DNA from: Cheiracanthium punctorium
Lineage: Eukaryota > Arthropoda > Arachnida > Araneae > Cheiracanthiidae
Direction of reading: 5' to 3'
DNA: 64,000 nt
NCBI GenBank assembly: GCA_038373885.1
Contig: JAWZYV010012283.1
Location: 186,001 to 250,000 of the forward strand
Position 1 is the first letter of the stretch, and every line of letters starts with the position of its first letter. A program made the position numbers and the translations under genes. Positions 34,284-45,044 of the stretch are shown piece by piece. Under the pieces are notes generated by a model that searched no databases, was not told the origin of the DNA, and was given only the letters and a program-made list of their open reading frames with translations.

Positions 34284-34500
34284 AAGCTTAGTAGCTGAAC
34301 GGATAGCGAGCTCGACTCCCAACCGGGATCGAGCCGGGCCCAACCGGGGTCGACACCCCGAAAGGTCCCGGGTTCTATTCCAGCCATGAACACTTGATGG
34401 AAACAGATTAAATTAAATCGAAATTTCAGCGTAGAGGAGGAAGATGCGTGGCAAAGTAAAATATGTGGGTCGAGTTCGCCGACCGGCGCCACGTGAATTT
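34284..34500 (+). mobile_element. tRNA-derived SINE, family 2
   Basis: It has a polymerase III A-box-like TAGCTGAACGGATAGCGAGC and a B-box GGGTTCTATTCC about 80 bp later, then a unique body (AGCGTAGAGGAGGAAGATGC, GGCGCCACGTGAATTTAGG) and a T-rich end. The head cannot fold as a complete tRNA because extra sequence separates the boxes. It is not homologous to SINE family 1. Confidence 0.65.
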
Positions 34501-34676
34501 AGGAAATTTTTTTTTAGGAAAATTTTTTAAGCTTGAAATTAAGCTTGAAATGTCAAGCTTAATGCAAGCTGGGCAAGTGTAAACTAGAACACTCTATTCA
34601 AGCTTGCCTTGAGCTTACACGCTTGAAATTTTCAAGCTTAATTCAACCTTATTGACTTGATAAATCAAGCTTGCTG

Positions 34677-34855
34677 CAAAGGCGGCTCCAGTGAGGGGGC
34701 TATGGGGGCCATGGCCCCCTCCGAAGTTTTGTTGTGTAACCGAAGAATCGCATACTTCACGATTTCATGCATTCAATTTGCATTTTGGACAATGTACATA
34801 CCCAGCGAAAAATCTCAATGGCCCCCTCCGAAAATTCAGTCTGGAGCCGCCCTTG
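34677..34855. mobile_element. hAT MITE, CAAGGGCGGCTCCAG family
   Basis: A 179-bp element with ends CAAAGGCGGCTCCAG and CTGGAGCCGCCCTTG and an exact 8-bp TSD, GCTTGCTG (34669-34676 and 34856-34863). Subterminal ATGGCCCCCTCCGAA occurs near both ends. Confidence 0.95.
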
Positions 34856-35239
34856 GCTTGCTGCAAGTTTGCTGTGCTGTCTGGGTAGTCCCTCTCACTC
34901 ACCTGTCTCCAGCACCGGCTTGATTGTAAATAAATTGTTTAATGCAACTAATCATAAGATAGAAAATATTTGGGCATATCCTAGGACCAGTATTTTTTAT
35001 AGGGTGCCTATACTGCTGAACCTTGTTAACACAAACAACCATCTTGTTTACGCAAAAATTCACGAGCAATAAATAGTTTTTGGAGTTGGTATAATAATTG
35101 GGGTTTGTGAAAAAATAGTCTGCCAGGAATGTAGCGAGTGTAGTATTTAAAGCACTTTAACAGGAGTTAACAAAATAGCTCTCATAGATTACACTCTAAC
35201 GGCAGAGTGAAAATTTATTGCCTTTGTTTCTATTGCTAC

Positions 35240-35450
35240 CTCTTATCGGACAGAAACGTCGGTGGCCGCGATTCTCCTTCCTCGATCGTTGTTGCTCCCC
35301 GATGGCCCAAACGCACAGGTTGCGTCTCAGCAGTACTAAAGACTCAATATCTTGATGCTGTATGAAAGACTCAATATATGAAATTACAACGGTAGTTTAA
35401 ATAATCCTGGCGTCAAGTTCATTAAGATTATGGTAACAGTATTCCCTAGT
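35240..35450. repeat. inner piece of the right arm of the 14.3-kb element
   Basis: Inverted copy of about 32800-33005: GGCGTCAAGTTCATTAAGAT, AGACTCAATATATGAAATTA and GCCCAAACGCACAGG. The rest of the arm resumes at 45045. Confidence 0.85.
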
Positions 35451-35528
35451 AGCAATGACTGCTTGTTTTCTGCTCGGTCGTTCATCGACTCGTCGAATTC
35501 AGTCATCGGCAAGTGCACTTTTGTTTAT

Positions 35529-35755
35529 CTGCAATAGATGAACTTTTATTTAAGGATAGAAGTGATCTAGACGAGCAGTTTCGCCGATGGGAGACCGAAA
35601 AACAATATCTTATCCGAAACTGCAGCTCTATATTCAACGGGCCTTGCAGGTGTCCCCAGTGGTTTACACTTTATCCAAATTCCTATAAATATTTGCGTAA
35701 TTTAGATGTGCCTTTGCATAATCTAAGGGAAATTTTGAACAATTCTTTAATTTAA
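35529..35755 (+). CDS. hypothetical open frame, possible terminal exon
   Basis: The frame encodes about 75 residues, with DEQFRRWETEKQYLIRNC, a CRCPQW motif and YPNSYKYLRNLDVPLHNLRE before a stop. The composition (charged residues, clustered Cys and Trp) is unlike the surrounding random frames. TTTGTTTATCTGCAATAG at about 35513-35530 could be a splice acceptor. I recognise no family. It lies next to the break in the right arm of the 14.3-kb element, so it may be a captured exon or a transposon tail. Confidence 0.3.
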
Positions 35756-36215
35756 TCGCATAATTTAATTCAAATTTCTTGTATTGGGGTTGGGAGGGGC
35801 AGGGGGGTGGATCCGCCCCCCTTGAACCCTCCCACAAATTTAAATTTGAAAAGAAATATTTACAAAAAAATGTAAGTTTTTATTATATAAAAATCGTTTG
35901 TAATATTTAAATACTCTTTTGAAACCTCTTTAATGTAAACAACAAGAAGAGAAATCAGTTAATTTTTAAAAGTTATTCAAAAAATATGAAAAAATCACAC
36001 TAAAATTCCTATACAAATGGCAATATTGTTTTTTAATTATTAATTATGAATGTTGTTGCTACTTACATACATTGGTAAAAAGTGAAATTAATTTCTTACC
36101 AATCGAATAATTTGACTATTATTAATAATAGCTGAACAACACTTTGTCAAAATTTCATCCCAAGTCCTAATCTGAGACTAAAATAACCGGTACTTCACAC
36201 TTTGCCTTACACATG
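35756..36215. other. non-coding interval
   Basis: It contains a GGGGTGGATCCGCCCCCC palindrome near 35803-35821, a MITE-like core without paired ends. No gene. Confidence 0.4.
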
Positions 36216-36221
36216 ATAAGA

Positions 36222-36292
36222 TTCGATGGTCTAGGGGTAGCGCGCTTATCTGGTAATTAGTACGCTCAGGGTTCGGGCCCGGGGGAGGAAGG
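36222..36292 (+). repeat. tRNA-like sequence (SINE head or tRNA pseudogene)
   Basis: TGGTCTAGGGGTAGCGCGC matches a polymerase III A box and GGGTTCGGGCCC a B box at near-tRNA spacing. No acceptor stem can be formed between the two ends. A T-rich run follows at 36296-36310. It is better read as a SINE head than a tRNA gene. Confidence 0.5.
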
Positions 36293-36639
36293 GTTCTTTT
36301 TTTTTTTTTTCAGAAAAACGGAAATTTAGCATACAAAAAACGAAAACATAATAAATAGAACGGACATTTTGTGAAAATTTTGCTGCCAGTCGTTTATTTT
36401 TTATTAACAAATATATTTTAAACAGTTTATCGGTTTCTTTTCGTTATTTCATCGGAGTCATCGGGAAACGATGATCGGCTTTATGGCCCCCCGAGCGGTC
36501 ATTTTGTACTAGTTGCCGATGAAATTTCCCTTTTTTTGGATCAAAAGCCGTGATCGGCCATTGCTCCTTCTCCTCGGATTCAACTCACCCGCCTCTCATC
36601 GACCGATGGGTTATTGCTACTACCCAGGTAGCACACATA

Positions 36640-36960
36640 CGTTGGGGCAACGTTGAAATGACACGTTGGCTTACGGTTATCCAACGGTTGGCAACTGGTT
36701 ATTTCTTACGTTGGGCCAACGTATGCTCTAACGTTTTGCCAACATATTTCCAACCGTTGGGCTAACGTATGAATGCATACGTTGGGCTAACGTATAAATA
36801 CATACGTTGGGCTAACGTATTAATGCATACGTTGGGCTAACGTATTAATGCATACGTTGGGCTAACGTATTAATGCATACGTTATGTTAACGTATAAATG
36901 CATACATTGGGTTAACGTGTAAATGTATACATTGGGACAGCGTAAAATCTGTATGTTGTC
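36640..36960. repeat. 25-bp palindromic minisatellite
   Basis: From about 36740 the unit CATACGTTGGGCTAACGTAT, followed by five bases such as TAATG, repeats about seven times with few changes and decays at both edges. Each unit is self-complementary around TTGGGCTAA. Copies are contiguous, with no spacers. Confidence 0.93.
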
Positions 36961-36965
36961 ACTCT

Positions 36966-37600
36966 ATTATCCAACTGTTGGAAATTGGTTATTTTTAACA
37001 TTTAGCTATCATAATTGTTAACCGTTACATTTATAAGTTAGTTTCATATTTTAGGCCAATGCAGAAACCTAATGTTGGATAATTATATTTGACGAATATT
37101 TGACAAATTGATGTGCTATTTCATAACATTTCTATAGATAGATGAAAAACTGCCAAATTTGAAATTAAAGTTTTTAATTATTTTACTAACAGCAAATGCA
37201 GTGACGGATTCAGATAAGTTTTAAGGGACGGCAGATATGTAGAACGAAGCATATTATCAAATAGTCACATTTTTTCTTTCATCAAATATGGTTCCACCTC
37301 AACAGTGGGTTTCTGTGCGCTTAGGAGGAGGGCGAGCGGACACCCCCCCCCTAAAAAGTGCTTTTGTCGACAAAATCGTCAGTTGCCAAAGGACTGACAG
37401 CAAATTTCAGCTTTAATCACCAATCTGTAAAATGCTCAGTGTATAAATTACCAGTTCTGCCGACAGTTTATTATAAGTTATATACTATATCATGAACACA
37501 GTCTTGTTACGATTTTCCTTTTAGTGATTTTTGTGCCAGTAAACAAGTCCCTTTTGTCCCTTCAAGCCAACTTCATTCCAGATCATGTAATGTAGTGTGT
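36966..37600. other. non-coding interval
   Basis: A CAGTGACGGATTCAGATAAG segment near 37199 and GTCCCGTCACTAACAGAAATG near 37812 could be ends of a decayed hAT element with a related flank (CAAATG/GAAATG), but the TSD is not exact. No gene. Confidence 0.4.
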
Positions 37601-37626
37601 ATTTAAGGCAAACATGCACATTAAGT

Positions 37627-37715
37627 ATCTGCCTGGGGTGGGGAGTGCCTCGGGCGAAGGACTTTTAGGGGATTTAATGCGTATTAACGCTACATCTGGA
37701 GGAAACCGCCCAAGA
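37627..37715 (-). mobile_element. SINE family 1 body fragment
   Basis: GAAGGACTTTTAGGGGATTT, GCGTATTAACGCTACATCTG and GAGGAAACCGCCCAAGAG match the body of the SINE at 48257-48498 in the same orientation. The tRNA-like head is absent. Confidence 0.55.
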
Positions 37716-38498
37716 GGCCATATAATCGGTGTATATTTTTGAAAGCATATTGGTATATATCGTCAGAAAATTTTGTCTTTACACCCCCCCTTCCCAACAT
37801 TTTTGCATAAAACCGGCTCTAGTCCCGTCACTAACAGAAATGTGTTATTTTCAAATAGTAAACAATATGTCATGTTACAAACATATATTAATCTGTAAAA
37901 AACTAACCTATTTTGCACTATGAGGAAAATTTATATTGCAGGTGCAACTTATGAACTGTTTAAAAAAAAGGAGGGGGGAGAGATCGGAAGCAGGAAAATA
38001 TTTAGAAGGTCCTTTCAGAAGCTATCCTTTACAGTTTTAGAGAACCAGGACAGCAGGCAAACCAGAATCATAAAAACTTTTCGAATTAATTAAAAGAAAA
38101 AACATATAACGTTAAAGGAAAGAATGCTTATTTTTTGAAATATGATTCACATCCCTCCTTCTCCTTTGACAGTTACTTTTGTAAAGTGTCCCGCAAAACC
38201 CCTGAAAATTTACTCCATTGAAACTTTTGTAAGGAGGCTTAATCTCTTTTTTTTTTTAAATATTCATGTGGGGAAATCCAATAGGAGTATAAAGTCACTG
38301 AAGAATGTCACAGAAATCATTCTTTACTAAAATATTTATTTATTATTTTTTACATTTATTTCAATTTACGTAATTTTTTAGATTCTTAATTTTTAGTTTG
38401 CCCGAATAAAATTGGTATGGAATACAATGACATTTCGTAGTTCTATTTTTATTTTCAGTTAACTGTAGATATTGACTGCAAAGTAAAAGAAAAAAATA

Positions 38499-38532
38499 TT
38501 GCATGCGTAATGCATATGCATTACGCATGCAA
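38499..38532. repeat. 34-bp perfect palindrome
   Basis: The sequence is its own reverse complement over 34 bases, centred on GCATATGC. An ACGCATGCAAGTATCA segment at its right edge is repeated at once (38523 and 38542), so one side is also a short tandem repeat. Confidence 0.95.
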
Positions 38533-39752
38533 GTATCACAAGAACGCATGCAAGTATCAACACACGGGTTCATCTATATTATCTGACTATGAGAAAGATA
38601 TCAGTACAACAGAATGTATTAGTGATGCTGCTTACACGCTATAGCACATAAAATGAAAAACGTCGTTGATGGTACGCAAAAAAAAGTTACGACGTGTCCC
38701 GCATAATTACCATTGCACAAAATTTTGAAGAAAAAGAGAGAGAGAGAGAGAACTTTTTTTTCCATAGCGCATCCTTTCTCTAATGCAAAAAATAGAATGT
38801 CTGAAGAAAAGTTTTAAAAAATTAGTATTGATTTCAGTTCAGGGACCTGAACTCTCAGTCACAGCCTATTACTTAAAGAGATACTGATATTTTTCATTCA
38901 ACTAAAATACGCAGTAGAAGAGACTTGTCAAAGCAATAAAAATGCTTTTTCTTCCAGTACTCTCAAAGAGTATTTGATTGCATATAGATTATGTATTTTT
39001 CTCCATACAGTTCGAGTCCTGCAGCATATAACAGGTGTAGATACAAAAATCTCTTCTAAAATAATAAATAAATAACAAAATGAAGTTGGTAAATATAGAT
39101 ATATATATGAACTGTAAAGTACTATAACACATTTGTAAAATATTAAAATAACTGAATTCTTAAAACCGTAAAATATTTTATATATACCTTTAACAACAAA
39201 ACAATTTTGATGCACAAATTTAAATCCTTGTTGTTGATTAACCACTGTGAACCAACAAGATTTCAAAATGAAGTAGTGTTAGTTTAATAACTACTTCTAA
39301 ATCTGAAATCTCATTAGTCATTATAATCTTGCAAAATATAAGCACGGCTCAAGTTGATTTTTTTTTCAGAATAAACTTATTAGGAGAAAACAATTGTGTC
39401 CAATTTTACCTTCTCGACTGTTGTACAACTATGAGCAAATAAAACTTTATTATTAAGCTGTCTAGCATTGTTTAGTAATCCAAAAACACATCTTTTAATA
39501 AGCACTGTGCAATTATTATATATTTATTACCGTAGCTGCATAGTAAGTTGTTTGTTTACATACTTTGAAGATCGTTAGGCTTATGGACAATCGAACTATA
39601 ATCAATGCATCAATAATAATAGTTATCGTTATTCAAATTACTACGAACCTATGCAACGAATAAAATTCACAGAAATATAGCTTAAAAGATAAATATTCGT
39701 TTCAGATTTCAACTATCAATCACTTTATAAAAGTGTATCAACACATCATAAC
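38533..39752. other. non-coding interval left of the P element
   Basis: It has an (AG)n tract at about 38728-38751 and AT-rich sequence. No gene, and no paired element ends were recognised. Confidence 0.45.
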
Positions 39753-41434
39753 AAGCAATGCATAGCCCACTCACAATGACCCGGAAGCGAAATCGAAACT
39801 AACAGGTCATGTGATCATCGGAACCGATCGGAACCCATCTGAATGGCATGCCTTTTGAAGCATAATGTGCGAATACGATCTAACTTAGCATTCATTATCG
39901 CACTAAAACAAAACACAGCGGTCCTTTTTCAATTAACATTGTAATAAAACACTGGGAAATAATTGAAAGAGGCAGGGAGTTAGAAGAATATTTAAAAAAC
40001 ATGGTAATATGAGCCGGTTTTGTCAGCCGGTCCATTTTTGTTACATGGATAGACTTAAATATTTATATTTGTTTACATTCGTAATTTAATCTACTATTAC
40101 ATATTTATATTGAGAAAAATACAATACATAATATACATTTATATTGACAAAATGATGAGAATTCTGGCGAATTTTTTCGGGGGGGGGGGGGGAGAAAGTG
40201 TTTATGAATAGAAAGCTCATAGCAGTTTGCATTCATTCTTATTAAATAATTTTTTGTCAAAAATCGATTTAAACACTTTCAAGGAAAACAGTTTATACCA
40301 ATTAAATTTAACAATTCCATTTTTTTCGTTCTTTTAAGATTTTAGTAGAATTTTTAAAAACTTAAATGACAATTGTAAAAATAAAATTATTTTATTTAGA
40401 AAACAATTATACAAATATCATTTGAAGTCAACTTTTAAAAACAAGAATCCATACGAAGTCTAAGAATTCAGGCAATGAAACAATTTAATAGTAAAAAAAG
40501 ATGAAAGATTTAAACAGGTACATGCAATGGTTATGGATTCCCCAGCCTATTCTGGGTGTCTCATTAATTTTCAAATGCTGTATTAACTGCTCAAAGGGCA
40601 GGGGTTTCATCGGAGCCATCCTACTCTTTGTAGCCCACTTTATGCATGTACATTAAATATAAATAAATTCAATTTTAAAACAATACGTTATTAACATATA
40701 TACATACATACATATATTTTTATACATAATAGCAGTGTGGCCCGGCCAATGAATGGCACACATGTGCAAAACATTGGCTTTAAAAAATAACAAAATAAAT
40801 AAAAGTGTAAAATCTTACTTTAAGGAAGCTAATTTAAAGTTTAATAAAACAGCGTGAATGCGAAAATCAAATTAACTCAAATGCACATCTATTAACAGCA
40901 TTATTATCTGATATCAATGAAATAACCTGAAAACCAATATCTTCCAATGCCTTTAAAACCTGCAAAATCATATTATTTAAATCTACAGCTGTCAATTTAT
41001 TAACTGGGACAATACTCACAACATCTTTATAAGATGAAAAAACAGAAGTTATCATGAAAACCTGAGCAGTTTTAGCAGCAATAGAAGGATTATTCTCAGA
41101 ACTTCCATAAATAGAACCACCCTTAAAATTGAACATAGGTTGAACATATATTTCGTCCAACAAAATATTTATAGTAAGTTCATGATTTTCAAGAAACTGT
41201 TTTTTTCTTTCTAAATAACCAATGCTACCTTCTAAGTTTAGATTCGATAAAGAATAACTACTCATAAGATTGCGCAGAACACGAGTGCTAGGCAAAAATA
41301 AATAGCCACATTTTAGTAAAGCATTATATGCTGATGATGACTGTACATATAATGTACAAGCTAAAACTAATGTACGATTACTATAACGTGTGTTATTTTT
41401 TGTCATTTTACTCAACTCTAACTGTTGAATAATG

Positions 41435-41437
<3 letters not shown>

Positions 41438-41468
<31 letters not shown>
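41438..41468. repeat. about 31-base poly(A) tract inside the P transposase frame
   Basis: On the coding (minus) strand it reads SSD, then a run of Phe codons, then IIQQLELSK. It begins with GT and is followed by CATTATTCAACAG, so it could be a very short intron with an expanded pyrimidine tract, or a simple expansion. Confidence 0.7.
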
Positions 41469-41469
<1 letters not shown>

Positions 41470-42205
41470 ATCAGAACTATCAGAATCACTAACAGATTTT
41501 AACAGATGAATTACAGATTCTAAAACAGTAGTCTGTGATGGGCTTGTAAGAAATTTATCAACAGCTTCAATTAAAGCTTCTAGTATATGAACATTATTAA
41601 TTACAGAAAACTTAGAAAAAGTAATATTATTCAATTTTTGATTATTGATATACACCTCAAAATTTAACTCATTATTTATAACAATACAACAGTGGCGGCT
41701 CGTGGGATACAGCAAGTACAGCCGGGCTGCACTTGAAATTATCAGCACATACTTTAAAATAATTTATTCTACTAACTTTCTTAAATTCAGATTAGAATTA
41801 TGGAATTCCTATCGTAAATTTAAAAAAAATCTAAAAAAAAAAAAACCTATTGTAATAACGGCCGGATCGCTCATTCAGAAAAAAACCCCTTTAATCTTCC
41901 CGCAATTCAACTGCGAAAGTCGTTGGTACAGCCGAGGCCTCCGAGAGAGGAGAAAGATTCTTTCTCCTCACTCTCTCGGAGGCCTCGGTACAGCCCTCCG
42001 CGCTGATTAAGGAATTGGCAGCACCGTTGCCATGGTAACGAGTACGTAAGCAGTTTCTCCGGCTTAGGATAGCATAGGGTGTTTTAGCTGAGACACAGCC
42101 GAAGAAAGGGTTTCTGTCTTTTGCAGCACTCGTGAATTCGACGAACTGATTGGCTCGGACGATCAGTGAGGGAGAGAATAAAGACACAGAATATATGTTC
42201 TAGCC

Positions 42206-42497
42206 CAGCGTTTCTCAACCTGAGGGGGCGCGCCCCCCGCAGAACTTTTGCAGGGGGGGGGGGACGAGAAAAACTATAGAGCAATAGGGCAAACTATAGA
42301 GCAGGATGCATTTTTTTTTTTAAATCATCTTATTTATTCGCATTTTTACTCAAAGAATATCCATTTTCGCTTAAAATGTTCATTATTAAAGATTAAAAAT
42401 CTCAATGTATGCTGAAAAATGTGAGGGGGGGGGAGCGCCACTGTAAGTTAGCCTTTGTTGGGGGGGGGGCACGACGTTAAAAGGTTGAGAACCGCTG
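42206..42497. mobile_element. hAT MITE with CAGCGTTTCTCAACC ends
   Basis: A 292-bp element with ends CAGCGTTTCTCAACCTG and AGGTTGAGAACCGCTG and an exact 8-bp TSD, TTCTAGCC (42198-42205 and 42498-42505). Ends of the CAGxGxTTCTCAACC type are known from hAT families in many animals. The interior holds G-runs. Confidence 0.96.
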
Positions 42498-42639
42498 TTC
42501 TAGCCCATTCTAACGGAAACAATAGTTGTTTTTTGTTGTCTGGGAAGGTTGAAAGTTTTTAGTCTTATTTGTTACTGTGTCCATGTGTTATTGGAATCTA
42601 TGATTTAACCGTTTTGAAACAAGGAGCCCCGTTATTATC

Positions 42640-43265
42640 CAGTTTGCGTCTTGCTTGAAACTCCGTTTAACACATGGAAAGAAGATAATAAACGACAACC
42701 ACTAAAAGAAAATAGACCGACACCAAAATTGTCCATTCATAAGAAAAAAGCAGGTTCGTCTCAGCATGGTCGTAGCTTCCATTTCTCATGATATGCACTA
42801 TTCTCGTGGCTATGGGGCAGTTTTTATTTACAAAAAAATGTTTTGTTGGCCGTGTTTAATCGTTGAGATAAAAAAGACCGTTTGGAATGGTACTGGATAG
42901 GATGGATTAACCACCATCACACGAGCACGTAAAACACATGAAAGCTCAATCGAGCATTTAAAAAATTCTTTAAAATTTAAGGAGTTGATAAGAAGTGGGA
43001 GCTAAATTGCTGACGCATTAAAGGAAAACTCTCGACTTTATATTGCTGAATTTATCAAGAAGGTAAGCCTGAATAGACGCTTCATGCAATTACCCATCAA
43101 AGCAGTATTGTTTTTAAGTAAGCAAGAACTGGCATTAAGAGGACATGGCGAGCGAGAAAATTCTTTAAACATGGGGAATTTTAAAGAGCTTTTAAAATTA
43201 ATGATATCTGAATTAAAACAACGCCCTTTTATGAGGACATCACTGACTGATTCGCAAGTTTAAAA
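42640..43265 (+). pseudogene. decayed hAT transposase, N-terminal half
   Basis: Scattered frames give FNTWKEDNKRQPLKENRPTP, a histidine-rich stretch where a TTF-type zinc finger lies in this family, and then NRRFMQLPIKAVLFLSKQEL followed by ALRGHGERENSLNMGNFKEL. The last block is characteristic of DUF4371 hAT transposases (KQxLxFRGH..S.N.GNFxELL). The catalytic region downstream is missing. Confidence 0.8.
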
Positions 43266-44665
43266 GAAAAGAGGATTGATTTGACTTATAAAAAATAAGT
43301 AAGTTTTCTTTTTTTTTTCTTCTTTCTTTTCTTCTCAAGTTATCATTACAAAAGAAAATTCTCAGGAAACTTCGAATCAGACACGGATTAATGCAATTTG
43401 GAGGATAGGAGCGGTTGGTTGAAATTTATGTCCATTTTATAGAAGTAAAATAGGATCTCTTACATTTTTTTATGTAATTTCTTTTTTTTTCTTTTTTTTT
43501 TCCTGGATGAGAGCTTAATCCGCCAGCTTTCAGAATTCAGTAACAAAGATTTTCCATTCCTAGGGGGGGAGGGGGTCATATGTTTCCGGCTGCACTAACA
43601 TTTTTGACCACGGGCCGCCACTGCAATACAACCTAGAATAACTGGACATACATTAGGAGCTTCATAAAAGCAAATTTTTATATTTAAATTATCTTCTATA
43701 CAAAACAATTTATGTTTTAATTTTGGAATTAAATTTTGCAGATGATCTTTTACATCTTGCAAACATTTTAACTGATTACGTTCAACATATTTTTTTTGCT
43801 CAAGAAGACTTTCTTGAATAGCCTGCAAAAATTGTTCTTCTTCAACATCAGCTATTCGATGTGTTTTGGGTTTATTTGACTTAAATAGGCTGGCGCATTT
43901 GGGAAAATACACGGTACAGCATTTTCAGCAAGTTTCGGGATTTTCCTCTCATATTCCTTAAATTCACCTTTATACACGACACGATCTTTCCTTATAATTT
44001 GGGATTCGTCAAAATGTTTTATACAAATTACAGGATGCTTGAATTTGCTTAAATCATTTGGAATTCTTCTCAACCATTCTGTCCTTAATTTATCAGATTT
44101 AGGTAAGGAAAATGTATTGACTGACTCCTGCTTATCGTAATTTGATTCGCATCCATACACACTGCAGTGACGACCCATTTTAAACGAAACGATTTGTTTA
44201 CTGCCAACTGCCAGTTACTGCAAAAGAGTTAATAAACGATAATGTATTTCTACATAGTCATTAAAATCCTCCAAAATAGTGGAATTTTTAAACATAAATT
44301 AAAATGTGCTCACTAAATCAATACGTATATAAACAATAACAAAAATCTAAGTGCAGCTTACCTGGTTTTTGAGAAGTTATCCTTAGAACAATTATCCCTA
44401 TTAATTACAGAAAATCCATACTTACACTAAGCATAATTCGTTATATAAGTATATAACACATCACCGCACACAGATATTTGCAATATTCCGTAAAATGCAA
44501 ACGAAATATTTAAACAATTTGAATAAAACGTGCACATAGCGTGCACATATGAAACGTGCAAGCACAAATCAACACAATTGAACTGACTGATTCGAAAAAG
44601 TTCGGTTCCGATGATCACGTGACTTTCGCGCTTCCAGGCCATTGTGAGTGGGCTATGAAGCAATG

Positions 44666-44756
44666 GCGGAAACGGAACGGCGAACGGACATGAATCTATC
44701 GCTTCCCGGTTTCCTGAATGTGTGTCTCTGCGCATGAGCAATGGTCGTTGTTAAGC
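44666..44756. other. right flank of the P element
   Basis: Short GC-richer stretch with GGCGGAAACGGAACGGCGAA and TCTGCGCATGAGCAATGG. It belongs to the CCCAG..AGCACA element. No gene. Confidence 0.5.
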
Positions 44757-45025
44757 TACGGTTATCCAACACAACATTCAGCCATCGGATGGTCAACGGT
44801 TGTTTTACCTACGGTTGCCCAACACAACATTCAGCCATCCGATGGCCAACGGTTGTTTACCAACGGTTGTCCAACACATTAAACCATCCGATGGCCAACG
44901 GTTGTTTACCCAGCGTTTGCCATCACAACCTTTAGCCAACAGAATACAACATTTCCATATGGACATCCAACGTTCGCCCAAAGTAGCAACCTTGTGCCAA
45001 CCACGTGCCATCAATAACCCAACGT
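44757..45025. repeat. CCAACGGTTG repeat array
   Basis: Four units of about 60 bp built from CGGATGGCCAACGGTTGTTT and CCAACACAACATTCAGCCAT. The array forms the subterminal region of the 36621-45043 element, matching the 36640-36960 array in motif but not in unit length. Confidence 0.88.
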
Positions 45026-45044
45026 ATGTGTGCTAGTTGGGTAG

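Larger units (their letters stand above)
33275..34887. mobile_element. element with CCCAG..AGCACA ends and AAGCTTG array
   Basis: The inverted ends are TACCCAGACAGCACA and TGTGCTGTCTGGGTA. Inside each end are many copies of AAGCTTG/CAAGCTT (about 33290-33365 and 34525-34680). Terminal TA could be part of the end or a TA TSD. It contains a SINE (34284-34500) and a hAT MITE (34677-34855). A further G/C segment (CCAGTGCCATATTACCGGCC near 33471) is probably a partial MITE. No transposase. Superfamily not assigned. Confidence 0.78.
41690..43623 (+). mobile_element. hAT transposon, 1.9 kb, inserted in the P transposase
   Basis: The ends are CAGTGGCGGCTCGTGG and CCACGGGCCGCCACTG, with an exact 8-bp TSD, CAATACAA (41682-41689 and 43624-43631). 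It carries a decayed DUF4371-type transposase, a palindromic stretch GAGGCCTCCGAGAGAGGAG (near 41935-41990), and a smaller hAT MITE (42206-42497). Confidence 0.95.
40867..44178 (-). pseudogene. P-element transposase with THAP domain, interrupted
   Basis: It starts at 44178 with a THAP DNA-binding domain: Cys5, Cys10, Cys52, His55, Trp35 and an AVPCIF motif at 87-92. A frameshift near 43890 precedes KPKTHRIADVEEEQF, a coiled-coil-like region. A hAT element (43623-41690) splits the frame after PVILGCI. It resumes with VVINNELNFEVYINN and ends in the catalytic region LLDEIYVQPMFNFKGG, SSYKDVVSIVPVNKLTA and SDNNAVNRCAFELI, where the stop falls before the rest of the catalytic domain. A poly(T) tract at 41438-41468 lies in the frame. 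Not functional. Confidence 0.9.
39761..44657 (-). mobile_element. P-superfamily transposon with both ends
   Basis: The terminal inverted repeats start CATAGCCCACTCACAATG, and a second inverted block, TGATCATCGGAACCGA, lies about 50 bp inside. An exact 8-bp TSD, AAGCAATG, is at 39753-39760 and 44658-44665. The CA start, 8-bp TSD, THAP domain and P transposase core fit P elements. Without the 1934-bp hAT insertion and its 8-bp TSD it is about 2.95 kb, close to the Drosophila P element. Sequence after the transposase core (39830-40860) has no recognisable C-terminal domain. Confidence 0.93.
36621..45043. mobile_element. element with CCCAG..AGCACA ends and ACGTTGG array, 8.4 kb
   Basis: The ends are TACCCAGGTAGCACACATACG and CGTATGTGTGCTAGTTGGGTA in inverted order. 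Both sides carry arrays of CCAACGTT-type palindromes (36640-36960 and 44757-45025). Its right end lies exactly where the right arm of the 14.3-kb element resumes, so it inserted there or beside it. A P element (39761-44657) makes up more than half of its length. Without that it would be about 3.5 kb; no transposase of its own is recognised. Confidence 0.75.

Noticed and set aside
34284..34400. tRNA gene
   Set aside because: The A and B boxes are too far apart and are followed by a SINE-like body.
36222..36292. tRNA gene
   Set aside because: A and B boxes are present but the two ends cannot pair as an acceptor stem, and a T-run follows. A SINE head or pseudogene explains it better.
36740..36945. 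CRISPR array
   Set aside because: Units are contiguous with no unique spacers, the unit is self-complementary, and the genome is eukaryotic.
41645..42010. 121-residue plus-strand open frame
   Set aside because: It spans the junction of the P transposase (other strand) and the inserted hAT element, so it is an accidental frame.
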